DNA of 64,000 nt, taken from contig NZ_FMAD01000012.1 in NCBI RefSeq assembly GCF_900094595.1, positions 1 through 64,000 on the forward strand. The letters are read 5' to 3'. The notes beneath the pieces were generated by a model that was given only the letters and a program-made list of their open reading frames with translations, ran no database searches and was not told where the DNA came from. Made by a program: the position numbers and the translations under genes. Shown one piece after another: positions 17,115 to 25,660 of the stretch (its first letter is position 1; each line of letters starts with the position of its first letter). This DNA comes from Cupriavidus alkaliphilus. Its GTDB lineage: Bacteria; Pseudomonadota; Gammaproteobacteria; Burkholderiales; Burkholderiaceae.

Positions 17115-18563
17115 ATGCAACTCAAGGACAACGCCCTGTTCCGCCAGCAGGCCCTGATCGGCGCCGAATGGACCGACGCCCCCGACGCCGCCACCGTGGC
17201 CGTGACCGACCCCGCCACCGGCGATCTGGTCGGCACCGTGCCACTGATGCGCGAGGCCGGCGCCGTGGCCGCGATCGAGGCCGCCAATGCCGCCCTGCCC
17301 GGCTGGAAGGCCCGCACCGCCAAGGAGCGCGCCGCGCTGCTGCGCAAGTGGTTCGACCTGATCATCGAGCACGAGGACGACCTCGCCGCCATCATGACGC
17401 GCGAGCAGGGCAAGCCGCTGGCCGAAGCGCGCGGCGAGGTACGCTACGCCGCCTCGTTCATCGAGTGGTTCGGCGAGGAAGCCAAGCGCCTCTACGGCGA
17501 CGTGATCCCGTCCCCGGCCGCCGACAAGCGCCTGGTGGTGGTGCGCGAGCCGATCGGCGTCTGCGCCGCGATCACGCCGTGGAACTTCCCGGCGGCGATG
17601 ATCGCGCGCAAGGCCGCGCCCGCGCTGGCGGCCGGCTGCACCATGGTGGTCAAGCCCGCCAACGAGACCCCGTTCAGCGCGCTGGCGCTGGCCGAGCTGG
17701 CGCTGCGCGCCGGCATCCCCGCAGGCGTGCTTAACATCGTCACCGGCGACGCGGCGGCGATCGGCAGCCAGTTCACCGGCCACCCGCTGGTGCGCAAGCT
17801 GTCGTTCACCGGCTCGACGCCGGTCGGCCGCCTGCTGATGCAGCAGTGCGCCGGCACGGTCAAGAAGGTGTCGCTGGAGCTGGGCGGCAATGCGCCCTTC
17901 ATCGTGTTCGAGGACGCCGATATCGACGCGGCGGTCGAAGGCGCGATCCAGGCCAAATACCGCAACGCCGGCCAGACCTGCGTCTGCGTCAACCGCCTCT
18001 ACATCCACGACGCGGTGTATGACCAGTTTGTCGAGCGCTACGTGAAGAAGGTGGCCGAGCTGCGCGTCGGCAACGGCTTCACCGCAGGCAGCGAGATCGG
18101 TCCGCTGATCAGCGACAAGGCGGTCGCCAAGGTCGGTGCGCTGGTGGCGGATGCCGTCGGCAAGGGCGCGCGCATCGCCATCGGCGGCGGCGTGCATGAG
18201 GCCGGTGCGCAGTTCTTCGCGCCGACGGTGCTGGCCGACGTCAAGCCAGGCATGCGCGTACTCGACGAAGAAATCTTCGGCCCAGTCTCGCCCATCGTCC
18301 GCTTCAGCTCCGAAGCCGAGGTCGTGCGCATGGCCAACGACACCATCTACGGCCTGGCGGCCTACTTCTTCAGCCGCGACATCGGCCGGGTCTGGCGCGT
18401 GGCCGAGCAGCTCGAGTACGGCATCGTCGGCATCAACACCGGCCTGTTCTCAAACGAGGTGGCGCCGTTCGGCGGCGTGAAGCAGTCGGGCCTGGGCCGC
18501 GAGGGCTCGAAGTACGGCATCGAGGACTACCTCGAGATGAAATACCTCTGCATGGCGCTGTAA
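17115..18563 (+). CDS. NAD(P)-dependent aldehyde dehydrogenase, probable malic semialdehyde dehydrogenase
   Basis: Aldehyde dehydrogenase of 482 residues, close in sequence to succinate-semialdehyde dehydrogenases. It has cofactor motif ITPWNFPAAMI, general base Glu255 (SLELGGNAPFIVF), and catalytic Cys289 in NAGQTCVCVNR with the expected 34-residue spacing and a second cysteine two residues later. The start is the ATG at 17115, 38 bases after cntA. Position between the CntA and CntB genes points to oxidation of malic semialdehyde released from carnitine. Because the stereocentre is untouched, the product should be (R)-malate. Succinate semialdehyde is an alternative substrate. Confidence 0.88.
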   Translation: MQLKDNALFRQQALIGAEWTDAPDAATVAVTDPATGDLVGTVPLMREAGAVAAIEAANAALPGWKARTAKERAALLRKWFDLIIEHEDDLAAIMTREQGKPLAEARGEVRYAASFIEWFGEEAKRLYGDVIPSPAADKRLVVVREPIGVCAAITPWNFPAAMIARKAAPALAAGCTMVVKPANETPFSALALAELALRAGIPAGVLNIVTGDAAAIGSQFTGHPLVRKLSFTGSTPVGRLLMQQCAGTVKKVSLELGGNAPFIVFEDADIDAAVEGAIQAKYRNAGQTCVCVNRLYIHDAVYDQFVERYVKKVAELRVGNGFTAGSEIGPLISDKAVAKVGALVADAVGKGARIAIGGGVHEAGAQFFAPTVLADVKPGMRVLDEEIFGPVSPIVRFSSEAEVVRMANDTIYGLAAYFFSRDIGRVWRVAEQLEYGIVGINTGLFSNEVAPFGGVKQSGLGREGSKYGIEDYLEMKYLCMAL

Positions 18564-18593
18564 CGCGCGGCAGCAAACCCGGAAGACAGCAGC

Positions 18594-19571
18594 ATGGGCA
18601 ATATCTACCAGACCCTCCAGGTGCGGGTCTCGCGCATCGAGCACGTGACCCCGCTGATCAAGCGCTTCACCATGGAAGCGATCGACGGCGGCGAGCTGCC
18701 GCCCTTTACCGGCGGCAGCCACGTCATCGTGCAGATGCGCGACGGCGAGCGCCAGTACAGCAACGCCTACTCGCTGATGAGCTCGCCCGACGCGCTCGGC
18801 AGCTACCAGATCGGCGTGCGCCGCGAAGAGAAGTCCAAGGGCGGCTCGGCGTTCCTGCATGAGCGCGTGGCCGAGGGCGACGCACTCACCATCACCACGC
18901 CGAACAACCTGTTCGCGCTTGACGATGGCGCGCATCACCACGTGCTGATCGCCGGCGGTATCGGCATCACGCCGTTCATGTCGCAGATGCATGAATTGCG
19001 CAAGCGCGGCGCGTCGCACGAACTGCATTACGCGTTCCGCGCAGACGAGCACGGTGCGTTCCGCGATGAGCTGGCGGCGTTCACGCAGCAGTCTTCCGGG
19101 GGCCGCGTCAGCTTCTATGTCGACAGCAAGGGGCAGAAGCTGGACCTGTCCGGCGTGCTGGGCGGCATGGACGCCGGCGCGCATGTCTATGTGTGCGGAC
19201 CGGCCCCGCTGATCGACGCCGTGCGCCAGGCGGCGCAGCACGTCGGCGTCGATCCGTCGCGGGTGCACTGGGAACAGTTCGCCGCGCCGGAACAGGCGGG
19301 CGACGCCTTCACCGTGGTGCTGGCGAAATCCGGCAAGACGGTGGAGGTGGGCGCCGGCGAATCGATCCTGAAGGCGATCGAGCGCGACGGCACCGTGCCG
19401 GTCGAATGCCTGTGCCGTGAAGGCGTGTGCGGCACCTGCGAGACCCGCATCCTGGAGGGCGAGGCAGTTCACTTCGACCAGTACCTGAGCGACAAGGAGA
19501 AAGCGGCGCAGAAGACGATGATGATCTGCGTCTCGCGGGCCCGGGGCGGCAAGCTCGTGCTCGACCTGTAA
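18594..19571 (+). CDS. cntB: Carnitine monooxygenase reductase subunit
   Basis: Class IA oxygenase reductase of 325 residues. An FAD domain (RQYSNAYSLMS) and an NAD domain (IAGGIGITPFMSQM) are followed by a C-terminal plant-type [2Fe-2S] ferredoxin with CLCREGVCGTCETRIL and the last ligand in MMICVSRA. It passes electrons from NAD(P)H to the Rieske centre of CntA. It sits third in the cntA-aldehyde dehydrogenase-cntB unit, with 30 bases to the preceding stop. Domain order and length match CntB/YeaX and other members such as VanB, so the partner is inferred from the neighbouring cntA. Confidence 0.92.
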   Translation: MGNIYQTLQVRVSRIEHVTPLIKRFTMEAIDGGELPPFTGGSHVIVQMRDGERQYSNAYSLMSSPDALGSYQIGVRREEKSKGGSAFLHERVAEGDALTITTPNNLFALDDGAHHHVLIAGGIGITPFMSQMHELRKRGASHELHYAFRADEHGAFRDELAAFTQQSSGGRVSFYVDSKGQKLDLSGVLGGMDAGAHVYVCGPAPLIDAVRQAAQHVGVDPSRVHWEQFAAPEQAGDAFTVVLAKSGKTVEVGAGESILKAIERDGTVPVECLCREGVCGTCETRILEGEAVHFDQYLSDKEKAAQKTMMICVSRARGGKLVLDL

Positions 19572-19574
19572 GAC

Positions 19575-19618
19575 GACAACAACAATAACAACAACAAGCC
19601 GGCGCAGAGGACGCCGGC
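19575..19618 (+). promoter_or_regulatory. CA-rich leader and hairpin before the porin gene
   Basis: A run of AAC repeats (19575-19597) lies directly after the cntB stop, followed by a perfect hairpin GCCGGCG / CGCCGGC with a seven-base loop (19598-19618), 22 bases before the porin ATG. CA-rich tracts near start sites are known translational enhancers and small-RNA (GcvB-like) targets in other proteobacteria; that role here is inference. Confidence 0.4.
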
Positions 19619-19640
19619 CAACATCCACCGAGGAGACCCC

Positions 19641-20717
19641 ATGAGGAAATCAGCCAGCCTGTGGCTGCTGGCGAGCGCCGTGCTGCCCGCCGTTTCGTAT
19701 GCGCAGTCCAACCTGACGCTCTACGGCGTGATCAGCACCGCAGTGCGCTACACCTCCAATATCGACGGCCGCCACCACGACCAGGGCGAGCTGGTCTCCA
19801 GCGGCATCGGCGGCAGCCGCTGGGGCCTGAAGGGCAACGAAGACCTGGGCGGCGGCAACAAGGCGGTGTTCCTGCTCGAGAACGGCTTTGGCACCGACGA
19901 CGGCAAGACCGCCTATAGCGCGCTGTTCGGCAGGCAGGCATACGTCGGCCTCTCCGGCGACTGGGGCACCCTGACCTTCGGCCGCCAGTACAACGCCCTC
20001 AACAACATCGCGTGGTCCTTCGATCCGCTCGACCAGAGCTGGGGCAATTTCTGGTCCGATCCGCTCTACACCGGCGGCGATATCTTCTTCCAGGGCTACC
20101 GCGTCAACAACAGCGTGGTGTACAAGAAGAAATTCGGGCCGGTCAGCGTGCAGCTCGACTACGGCTTCGGCGAGCGCCCCGGCAGCCTGGCGCGCGGCGC
20201 CACCTTCGGCGGTGGCGTGATGTACCAGGACGGGCCGCTGGCGCTGGGCGTCGCCTATGACCAGCAACGTCCCGGCAGCGGCGACAACACGCTGCACAAC
20301 TACTCGGTCGGCGCTTCCTACGTGGTCGGCAAGGCCACCGGCTATGCCGGCTACATGGGCCGCCGCGAGACCAATCCCGATGCGCGCTTCTGGATCGCCT
20401 TTGTCGGCCTCGGCTACCAGCTCACGCCGGCGCTACACCTGTCGGGCGCCTACTACCGCTACAACCAGAGCGGCACTGTGACCACCCAGTTCCAGGCCAC
20501 GCCGCTTGTGCTGGGGAGCGGCAATGCCGATGCGATCTCGGCGGTTGCCGACTATGCCTTGTCGAAGCGCACCAGCCTGTTCCTTGAAGCCGACGCCACC
20601 TTCGCGCGCGGCGGCACGGTCGGCCGCGAGACCGAGTACTGGGCCGGCACGCCGGTGACCGATATCCGCAGCACCACGCGCGTGGGCGTGATGGCCGGGA
20701 TCCGGCACGTGTTCTGA
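19641..20717 (+). CDS. Gram-negative general porin (OmpC-like, Burkholderiales type)
   Basis: Outer-membrane trimeric porin of 358 residues. A cleavable signal peptide MRKSASLWLLASAVLPAVSYA is followed by the mature start QSNLTLYGVI typical of this family. Alternating beta-strands run throughout, FGRQYNALNNIA forms part of the constriction loop region, and the protein ends with the strand RVGVMAGIRHVF and a terminal Phe. A GAGGAG ribosome site precedes it. It follows cntB by 69 bases without a terminator, so it is probably the last gene of the carnitine unit and lets substrate cross the outer membrane. A general-purpose role is possible. Confidence 0.92.
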   Translation: MRKSASLWLLASAVLPAVSYAQSNLTLYGVISTAVRYTSNIDGRHHDQGELVSSGIGGSRWGLKGNEDLGGGNKAVFLLENGFGTDDGKTAYSALFGRQAYVGLSGDWGTLTFGRQYNALNNIAWSFDPLDQSWGNFWSDPLYTGGDIFFQGYRVNNSVVYKKKFGPVSVQLDYGFGERPGSLARGATFGGGVMYQDGPLALGVAYDQQRPGSGDNTLHNYSVGASYVVGKATGYAGYMGRRETNPDARFWIAFVGLGYQLTPALHLSGAYYRYNQSGTVTTQFQATPLVLGSGNADAISAVADYALSKRTSLFLEADATFARGGTVGRETEYWAGTPVTDIRSTTRVGVMAGIRHVF

Positions 20718-20866
20718 GGGCGCTGCATCGGTGCGGGCAAGCGCTGCGCGCGCGGGCCCACTGGCCGCCGGCTGAACCGTGTTGCACCGGCCGGCGTCCG
20801 TGTCCACAGGCATAGAATGCGCTACTGCAGTGCCAACTCCATGCCGAAGGAACACGAGGGATATCC

Positions 20867-21403
20867 ATGATCACAGGACACGTCTTCATTGCCACCAGCC
20901 TTGACGGCTTTATCGCCCGCCCCGATGGCGACATCGGCTGGCTTCTCGAGCGGGATGACCCGGCCGAAGACCACGGCTACACGGATTTCATCGCCGACAA
21001 GGGCGCTATCGTGATGGGCCGCGGCAGCTATGAAAAAATCATCACGATGGGCGAATGGGCTTACGACCGGCCGGTGCTGGTGCTGTCCAGGCAACTGGCC
21101 GGCAAGCCGGTGCCCGACCCGTTGCAGGGAAAGGTGCGCTTCTCCGGTGCGACGCCGCAGGATGCCATGGCGCAACTGGAGGCGGAAGGCGTGCGGCGCG
21201 TCTATGTCGACGGCGGCCAGTTGGTGCAGTCGTTCCTGCGGGAGGGATTGATCGCGGACATGGTGGTCACCACGGTGCCGGTACTGATCGGCACAGGCAG
21301 GCCATTATTCGGCACGCTGCCGCACGACGTGAGCCTGAAGCTTGAGTCGAGCCGTCACTTCCCTTCCGGACTGGTGCAATCGACCTATCGCGTGCTGCGC
21401 TGA
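20867..21403 (+). CDS. Dihydrofolate reductase-like (RibD C-terminal domain) protein
   Basis: Protein of 178 residues in the RibD_C/DHFR-like superfamily: VFIATSLDGFIARPDGDIGWL at the N-terminus, GAIVMGRGSYEKI, RRVYVDGGQLVQSFLREGLI and PVLIGTGRPLFG. The fold binds NADPH. Members of this stand-alone group (YwjB/YyaP-like) are mostly of unknown substrate, so a true folate role should not be assumed. It is a single gene, 149 bases after the porin stop, and converges with the small gene to its right. Confidence 0.85.
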   Translation: MITGHVFIATSLDGFIARPDGDIGWLLERDDPAEDHGYTDFIADKGAIVMGRGSYEKIITMGEWAYDRPVLVLSRQLAGKPVPDPLQGKVRFSGATPQDAMAQLEAEGVRRVYVDGGQLVQSFLREGLIADMVVTTVPVLIGTGRPLFGTLPHDVSLKLESSRHFPSGLVQSTYRVLR

Positions 21404-21491
21404 CCCCTGCTCAGGGGCTGGCGCTTTACCGCCAACAGACCGCGGGCGCGGCGGCGTCGGTGCGGCGCTGCGTAGTGCAACGCGCAGCACA

Positions 21492-21707
21492 TTACCGTCT
21501 GCGCGAACTACCGCGCCGCCCGATGCGGCCAGCTTCTGCCAGCACCAGCGCGCGGCCGATGGTGTCGAGCGCGTCGCGCATCAGCAAGGCTTCTTCGACA
21601 TCGCTGGCATACGCGATCAGATCCGGCCACGTGATGTTGTGCAGCAGTCTGGACAGAGCGGCTGCGCGCCGCTCGTCGAGGTCCAGCCGGAGGGTCGGTG
21701 CCTTCAC
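21492..21707 (-). CDS. Small conserved-looking protein of 71 residues, function unknown
   Basis: Starts at GTG 21707, four bases after the permease stop (TAAGGCCGTG), so it is probably coupled to it. The product begins MKAPTLRLDLDERRAAALSRLL, continues ITWPDLIAYASDVEEALLMRDALDTIGRALVLAEAG and ends in an arginine-rich tail. It looks like a compact mixed beta/helix protein: an LRLDLDE strand, then three helices. I have the impression of a small Burkholderiales family of similar proteins but cannot confirm it. A longer in-frame reading (to 21788) would overlap the permease and is less likely. Confidence 0.6.
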   Translation of the reverse strand: MKAPTLRLDLDERRAAALSRLLHNITWPDLIAYASDVEEALLMRDALDTIGRALVLAEAGRIGRRGSSRRR

Positions 21708-21711
21708 GGCC

Positions 21712-23136
21712 TTAAGGCAGCCTGGGGTCTGCATTGGGCATGTCGGCCAGCGCCGGCTGCCCTTCCCTGGTGTAGAACTTGTAGGCAACGAAGACGATGG
21801 CGACCCACGACGCGGAGACGATCAGCGACATCCGCATGTCCGGCAGGATCGCGATGCAGACCAGCACCGCGGCGATGAACACCAGAGCAATGTAGTTGCC
21901 ATACGGGAAGAACGGCATCTTGTAGGACAGGCTGTCCGCTTGCCCGGTCTGGATCTTCAGCTTGCGGAAGCGCAGGTGGCTGACCACGATCGACGTCCAG
22001 GCGCACACCAGCGCGAACACGGTGATCGACGAGAACAGCTCGAACGCCTTCTCCGGCATCAGGTAGTTCAGCAGCACGCCCGCGAACATGGTGGCGAACA
22101 CCAGCATGATGGCTCGCGACGGGACGTTGCGGCGGTTCACGGTTCCCAGGAAAGCCGGCGCGTTCTTCTGCAGTGCCAGGTTGTAGAAAGTGCGGCTGTT
22201 GGTGAACACGCTGGCGTTCACGGCCGACAGCACCGCGGTGATGACCACCAGGTTCATGACCCCGGCCGCGGCGGGCACGCCGATCCGCGTGAATACATCG
22301 ACGAACGGACTACCCTTGGCCGTCAGCGAGGTCCACGGGAAGATCATCAGCAGCACCGCAATGGCACCGACGTAGAAGATCAGCAGACGCCAGAACGTCG
22401 CGCTGACGGCCTTGGGCATGGTGGTCTTGACATCCTTTGCCTCCCCCGCCGCCAGGCCGAGGTTCTCGATGCCGCCGAACGAGAACGCCACCATGACGAT
22501 CGACAGCACCATGCCGCCGATGCCCTTGGCGAAGAAGCCGCCATGGTCCACCAGGTTGTGATGGCCGATCGGCTCGCCATTGTTGCCCAGGCCGAAGAAG
22601 ATCATGCCGACGCCGAAAACGATCATGGCAACGATTGCCGTCACCTTGATCAGCGCGAACCAGAACTCGGCCTCCCCGTAGAACTTCACGCCGATCATGT
22701 TGACGCAGAACATCACCGACACGGCAATCAGCGCGGTCAACCAGATCGGCATGGTTGGGAACCAGAAATGTACGTAGTTGCCCAGCGCATTCAGCTCGGC
22801 CGCGCTGGTTGCCAGCAGGAAGATGAACGCGTTCCAGCCGTTCAGGAAGCCGGCAAAACGGTGGATATACCGGTTCGAATAGGAAATGTAGGATCCGGAG
22901 ACCGGCTCCTCGACCGCCATCTCGCCCAGCGCGCGCATGACGAAGTAGATCGCCACGGCGGCGACCAGATAGGTCAGGATGATCGCCGGGCCCGCGGTCT
23001 TGATGGCCCAGGACGACCCATAGAACAGGCCGGTGCCGATCGCGCCGCCGATGGCGATCATCTGGATATGGCGGCTCTTCAGGTCGCGTTTCAGCTCTTC
23101 CTGTTCATAGGACTGAGCGTCGGTTTTGCTGCGCAT
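21712..23136 (-). CDS. Amino-acid permease (APC superfamily, amino acid transporter family)
   Basis: Proton-coupled amino-acid importer of 474 residues with about twelve membrane helices. The family signature near the N-terminus, RHIQMIAIGGAIGTGLFYGS, and the EPVSGSYISYSNRYIHRFAGF segment place it with the GabP/CycA/AnsP/LysP group. An AAAGGAGA ribosome site precedes the ATG. It is 176 bases downstream of the MalY/PatB-like gene in the same direction and followed by the 71-residue gene. Context suggests a sulphur amino acid or beta-substituted alanine as substrate, but the sequence does not define specificity. Confidence 0.9.
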   Translation of the reverse strand: MRSKTDAQSYEQEELKRDLKSRHIQMIAIGGAIGTGLFYGSSWAIKTAGPAIILTYLVAAVAIYFVMRALGEMAVEEPVSGSYISYSNRYIHRFAGFLNGWNAFIFLLATSAAELNALGNYVHFWFPTMPIWLTALIAVSVMFCVNMIGVKFYGEAEFWFALIKVTAIVAMIVFGVGMIFFGLGNNGEPIGHHNLVDHGGFFAKGIGGMVLSIVMVAFSFGGIENLGLAAGEAKDVKTTMPKAVSATFWRLLIFYVGAIAVLLMIFPWTSLTAKGSPFVDVFTRIGVPAAAGVMNLVVITAVLSAVNASVFTNSRTFYNLALQKNAPAFLGTVNRRNVPSRAIMLVFATMFAGVLLNYLMPEKAFELFSSITVFALVCAWTSIVVSHLRFRKLKIQTGQADSLSYKMPFFPYGNYIALVFIAAVLVCIAILPDMRMSLIVSASWVAIVFVAYKFYTREGQPALADMPNADPRLP

Positions 23137-23312
23137 TGCACTGTCTCCTTTGGTACATCTCTTTGTGATGCTTGTCGTTGTGGGTGGCCAGCTGTCCGGA
23201 GCCGAATCAGGCAGTCGGAGTCCGCCGATGCGACGGGCGAGCGCCTTCCGCAGCCGATGGCTCCTCTTCCATCGACTGCCGGCTGGCTTCGTCCTGGGTT
23301 CGCAGAGCCGGA

Positions 23313-24557
23313 TCAGAGTCCGGCAACGGCGGCAGTCAACCTGCCGATGGCTTCATCCACGGTCGCACGCGGGCATCCCAGGTTCACACGCATGTAGCCG
23401 TGCCCCTCGATGCCGAACTTCTGGCCCTTGTCGAGCCAGAGCCGGGCCCGGGTCAGCATGAATTTGTCCAGCGACGGCGCGTCCATGCCGAGGCCGCGGC
23501 AGTCCATCCATGCCAGGTAGAGCGAGTCGGCCGGCAGCACCTGGATGCGTGACGTCGCGCGATGCACCGACTCGCGGAAATGGTCGTGGTTGGCGCGAAG
23601 GTATGCCAGCAGCTCTTCAAGCCATGGTTCGCCGTGGGCGTAAGCCGCCTCGGCGGCCACCATGCCCAGCGTATTGACCAGCGGGAACATGTTCCTGTCG
23701 TACTGGCGGCGCAGTTCGTCGCGCAGGCGCCGGTCCGGCACGAACACGTTCGCGCTTTGCAAGCCCGGCAGGTTGAAGGTCTTGCTGGGTGCCGTGCAGG
23801 TAATGCTGTGCCGGGCAAAATCGTCGCCGAGGGAAGCAAAGGGAATGTGCCTCTTCTCGGGGTTGAGGATCAGGTCCTGATGGATCTCGTCCGAGATGAC
23901 CAGGACACCGCGGCGCAGGCAGATCTCGCCCATGGTCCGCAGTTCCGCCTCGGACCAGACATTGCCGGTGGGATTGTGCGGATTGCTCAGGATGAAGAGC
24001 CTGGTATCGTCGCGGATCGCCGCCTCGAAGCTGGCCGGATCGAAGCGGTAGCCGGCATCGCTACGCTCGAGCGGAGCAAAGGCGAGATGGCGGCCGTTCA
24101 TCAGCACGTCGTTATGGAAGTGCGCATAGACCGGCGGCTGGATTAGCACGGAATCGCCAGGTGCGGTAAATGCCTGGATGGCCGTCTTCAGCGCGGTGAT
24201 GATGCCGGAGGTCTGCACCACCCATTCCTTCTCTACCTCCCAGCCGAACCGCCTGCCCTGCCACGCGACCACCGCGTCGACGTAGCTGTCGGTCGCGCCG
24301 CCCGGATAGCCGAAGATGCCGTGCTCCACCGCTTCGTGCAGCGCATCGATGACGGCTTGCGGCGCGCGGAAATCCATGTCGGCAACCCACATCGGCAACG
24401 GCTTTGCGGCCGCTTCTTCCGGCGCCAGCAGTTTTTCGGGAATGGCCCATTTCATGGAGTGGGACTGCGCACGGTCGATGACCTCGTCGAACACGCTGAG
24501 CGCCTGGCCGGCTCCGGCCGATATCTCGCCTTGCACTGCGGTTGCATGGATCTTCAT
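23313..24557 (-). CDS. MalY/PatB-type pyridoxal-phosphate C-S beta-lyase
   Basis: Fold-type I PLP enzyme of 414 residues. LPMWVADMDFRAPQ (residues 54-67) is the MalY/PatB signature; SNPHNPTGNVWS, SDEIHQDLI and the cofactor lysine in TAPSKTFNLPG (Lys259) are in place. The family cleaves cystathionine or cysteine S-conjugates to a thiol, pyruvate and ammonia; some members are true aminotransferases. An N-terminal extension of about 25 residues precedes the core. It is divergent from a MetR-like regulator, which favours a sulphur amino-acid role. The downstream permease may bring in the substrate. Confidence 0.9.
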   Translation of the reverse strand: MKIHATAVQGEISAGAGQALSVFDEVIDRAQSHSMKWAIPEKLLAPEEAAAKPLPMWVADMDFRAPQAVIDALHEAVEHGIFGYPGGATDSYVDAVVAWQGRRFGWEVEKEWVVQTSGIITALKTAIQAFTAPGDSVLIQPPVYAHFHNDVLMNGRHLAFAPLERSDAGYRFDPASFEAAIRDDTRLFILSNPHNPTGNVWSEAELRTMGEICLRRGVLVISDEIHQDLILNPEKRHIPFASLGDDFARHSITCTAPSKTFNLPGLQSANVFVPDRRLRDELRRQYDRNMFPLVNTLGMVAAEAAYAHGEPWLEELLAYLRANHDHFRESVHRATSRIQVLPADSLYLAWMDCRGLGMDAPSLDKFMLTRARLWLDKGQKFGIEGHGYMRVNLGCPRATVDEAIGRLTAAVAGL

Positions 24558-24638
24558 GGCTTCCTTGTTCTCGCTTCAGGGAGGCGCCCGCTGGCGCCGG
24601 ATGGCTTGGATGGAGGCCAGCATAGCGATGCCATGTCA

Positions 24639-24661
24639 TGAATAAAAATGGTATATTTTCA
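24639..24661. promoter_or_regulatory. AT-rich dyad between the C-S lyase and MetR-like genes
   Basis: TGAATAAAAAT...ATATTTTCA forms an imperfect dyad with TGAA/TTCA ends, in an AT-rich stretch within a GC-rich region. The MetR consensus in E. coli is TGAA-N5-TTCA, so the ends match but the spacing here is longer (15 bases). It lies 25 bases before the regulator start and could serve autoregulation. Confidence 0.4.
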
Positions 24662-24685
24662 TGAACCAATGAACCGGAGTCATGC

Positions 24686-25573
24686 GTGCTGGATCGCCAA
24701 CATCTTGCGGCACTTGTCGCGGTAAGCCGTTATGGAAGCGTCACCGCGGCGGCGGAAAAGCTGAACGTCACGCAATCCGCGCTTTCGCATATGGTGAAAA
24801 AGCTGGAAGACCATCATGGCGTGCCGATCTGGACCAAGAACGGCCGCGGCCTGCGCTTTACGCAGGCAGGGGAATACCTGCTCGCGCTGGCGGAGCGCCT
24901 GTTGCCGCAGCTGGAACACGCCGAGCGCATCCTTGCTGACTTCGCCGAAGGCCGCCGCGGCGCACTGCGGGTCGGCATGGAATGCCACCCCTGCCAGAAA
25001 TGGCTGGCGCGGCTGACGCCGCACTACCTTGCCGAGTGGCCGGACGTCGACTTCGATGTCCGGACCTCATTCCGGTTCGACGGCGTCGCCGCGCTGCTCG
25101 GGCACGAGATCGACCTGCTGATCACGCCTGATCCGGTCAAGGTGCCGGAACTGGCTTTCACGCCGGTGATCGACTACGAACTGGTGCTGGTCGTTCATGA
25201 ATCCCATCCGCTGGCCGCGCAGCCTTACGTACGGCCGCACGATCTGGTTGATGAGACATTGATCACGGTGCCGGTCAGCATCGAGCGCCTCGACATCTAT
25301 ACCCGCTTCCTGGTCCCGGCGCATTGCCAGCCGAAACGCCACCGCACCGCCGAAGCGACAGACCTGATGCTGCAACTGGTCGCCGCCGGTCGAGGCGTCT
25401 CCGTGTTGCCGGATTGGCTGGTGCAAGAGGAAGGCGCCGGCATGCCATTGCGGGCGTTGCGACTGGGCAAGCGCGGTATCCGGAAGAGCATCCATCTTGG
25501 GATCCGGCGTGGCGACGAGGAAACCGCCTACCTGGCCGGCTTTGTCGAGATGGCGCGGCGATCGGGGCGCTAG
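24686..25573 (+). CDS. LysR-family regulator, MetR-like
   Basis: LysR protein of 295 residues starting at GTG 24686 (MLDRQHLAALVAVSRYG), preceded by GGAG; an ATG four bases upstream is in a different frame with no family similarity. The HTH is SVTAAAEKLNVTQSALSHMVKKLE. The effector domain opens with LRVGMECHPCQKWLARLTP, strikingly like the MetR segment that begins the homocysteine-binding domain. It is therefore a MetR-type regulator, probably sensing homocysteine or a related thiol. Divergent placement from the C-S lyase suggests it controls that gene and the permease. Confidence 0.9.
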   Translation: MLDRQHLAALVAVSRYGSVTAAAEKLNVTQSALSHMVKKLEDHHGVPIWTKNGRGLRFTQAGEYLLALAERLLPQLEHAERILADFAEGRRGALRVGMECHPCQKWLARLTPHYLAEWPDVDFDVRTSFRFDGVAALLGHEIDLLITPDPVKVPELAFTPVIDYELVLVVHESHPLAAQPYVRPHDLVDETLITVPVSIERLDIYTRFLVPAHCQPKRHRTAEATDLMLQLVAAGRGVSVLPDWLVQEEGAGMPLRALRLGKRGIRKSIHLGIRRGDEETAYLAGFVEMARRSGR

Positions 25574-25660
25574 ACCGCCCGTACGCGCGGGACCGGACGT
25601 CAGCCGGCAAGCCGGGGCAAGCGCCTTCCCGGCGGTTGCGGCTCAGCGCCTGGCAACCGC

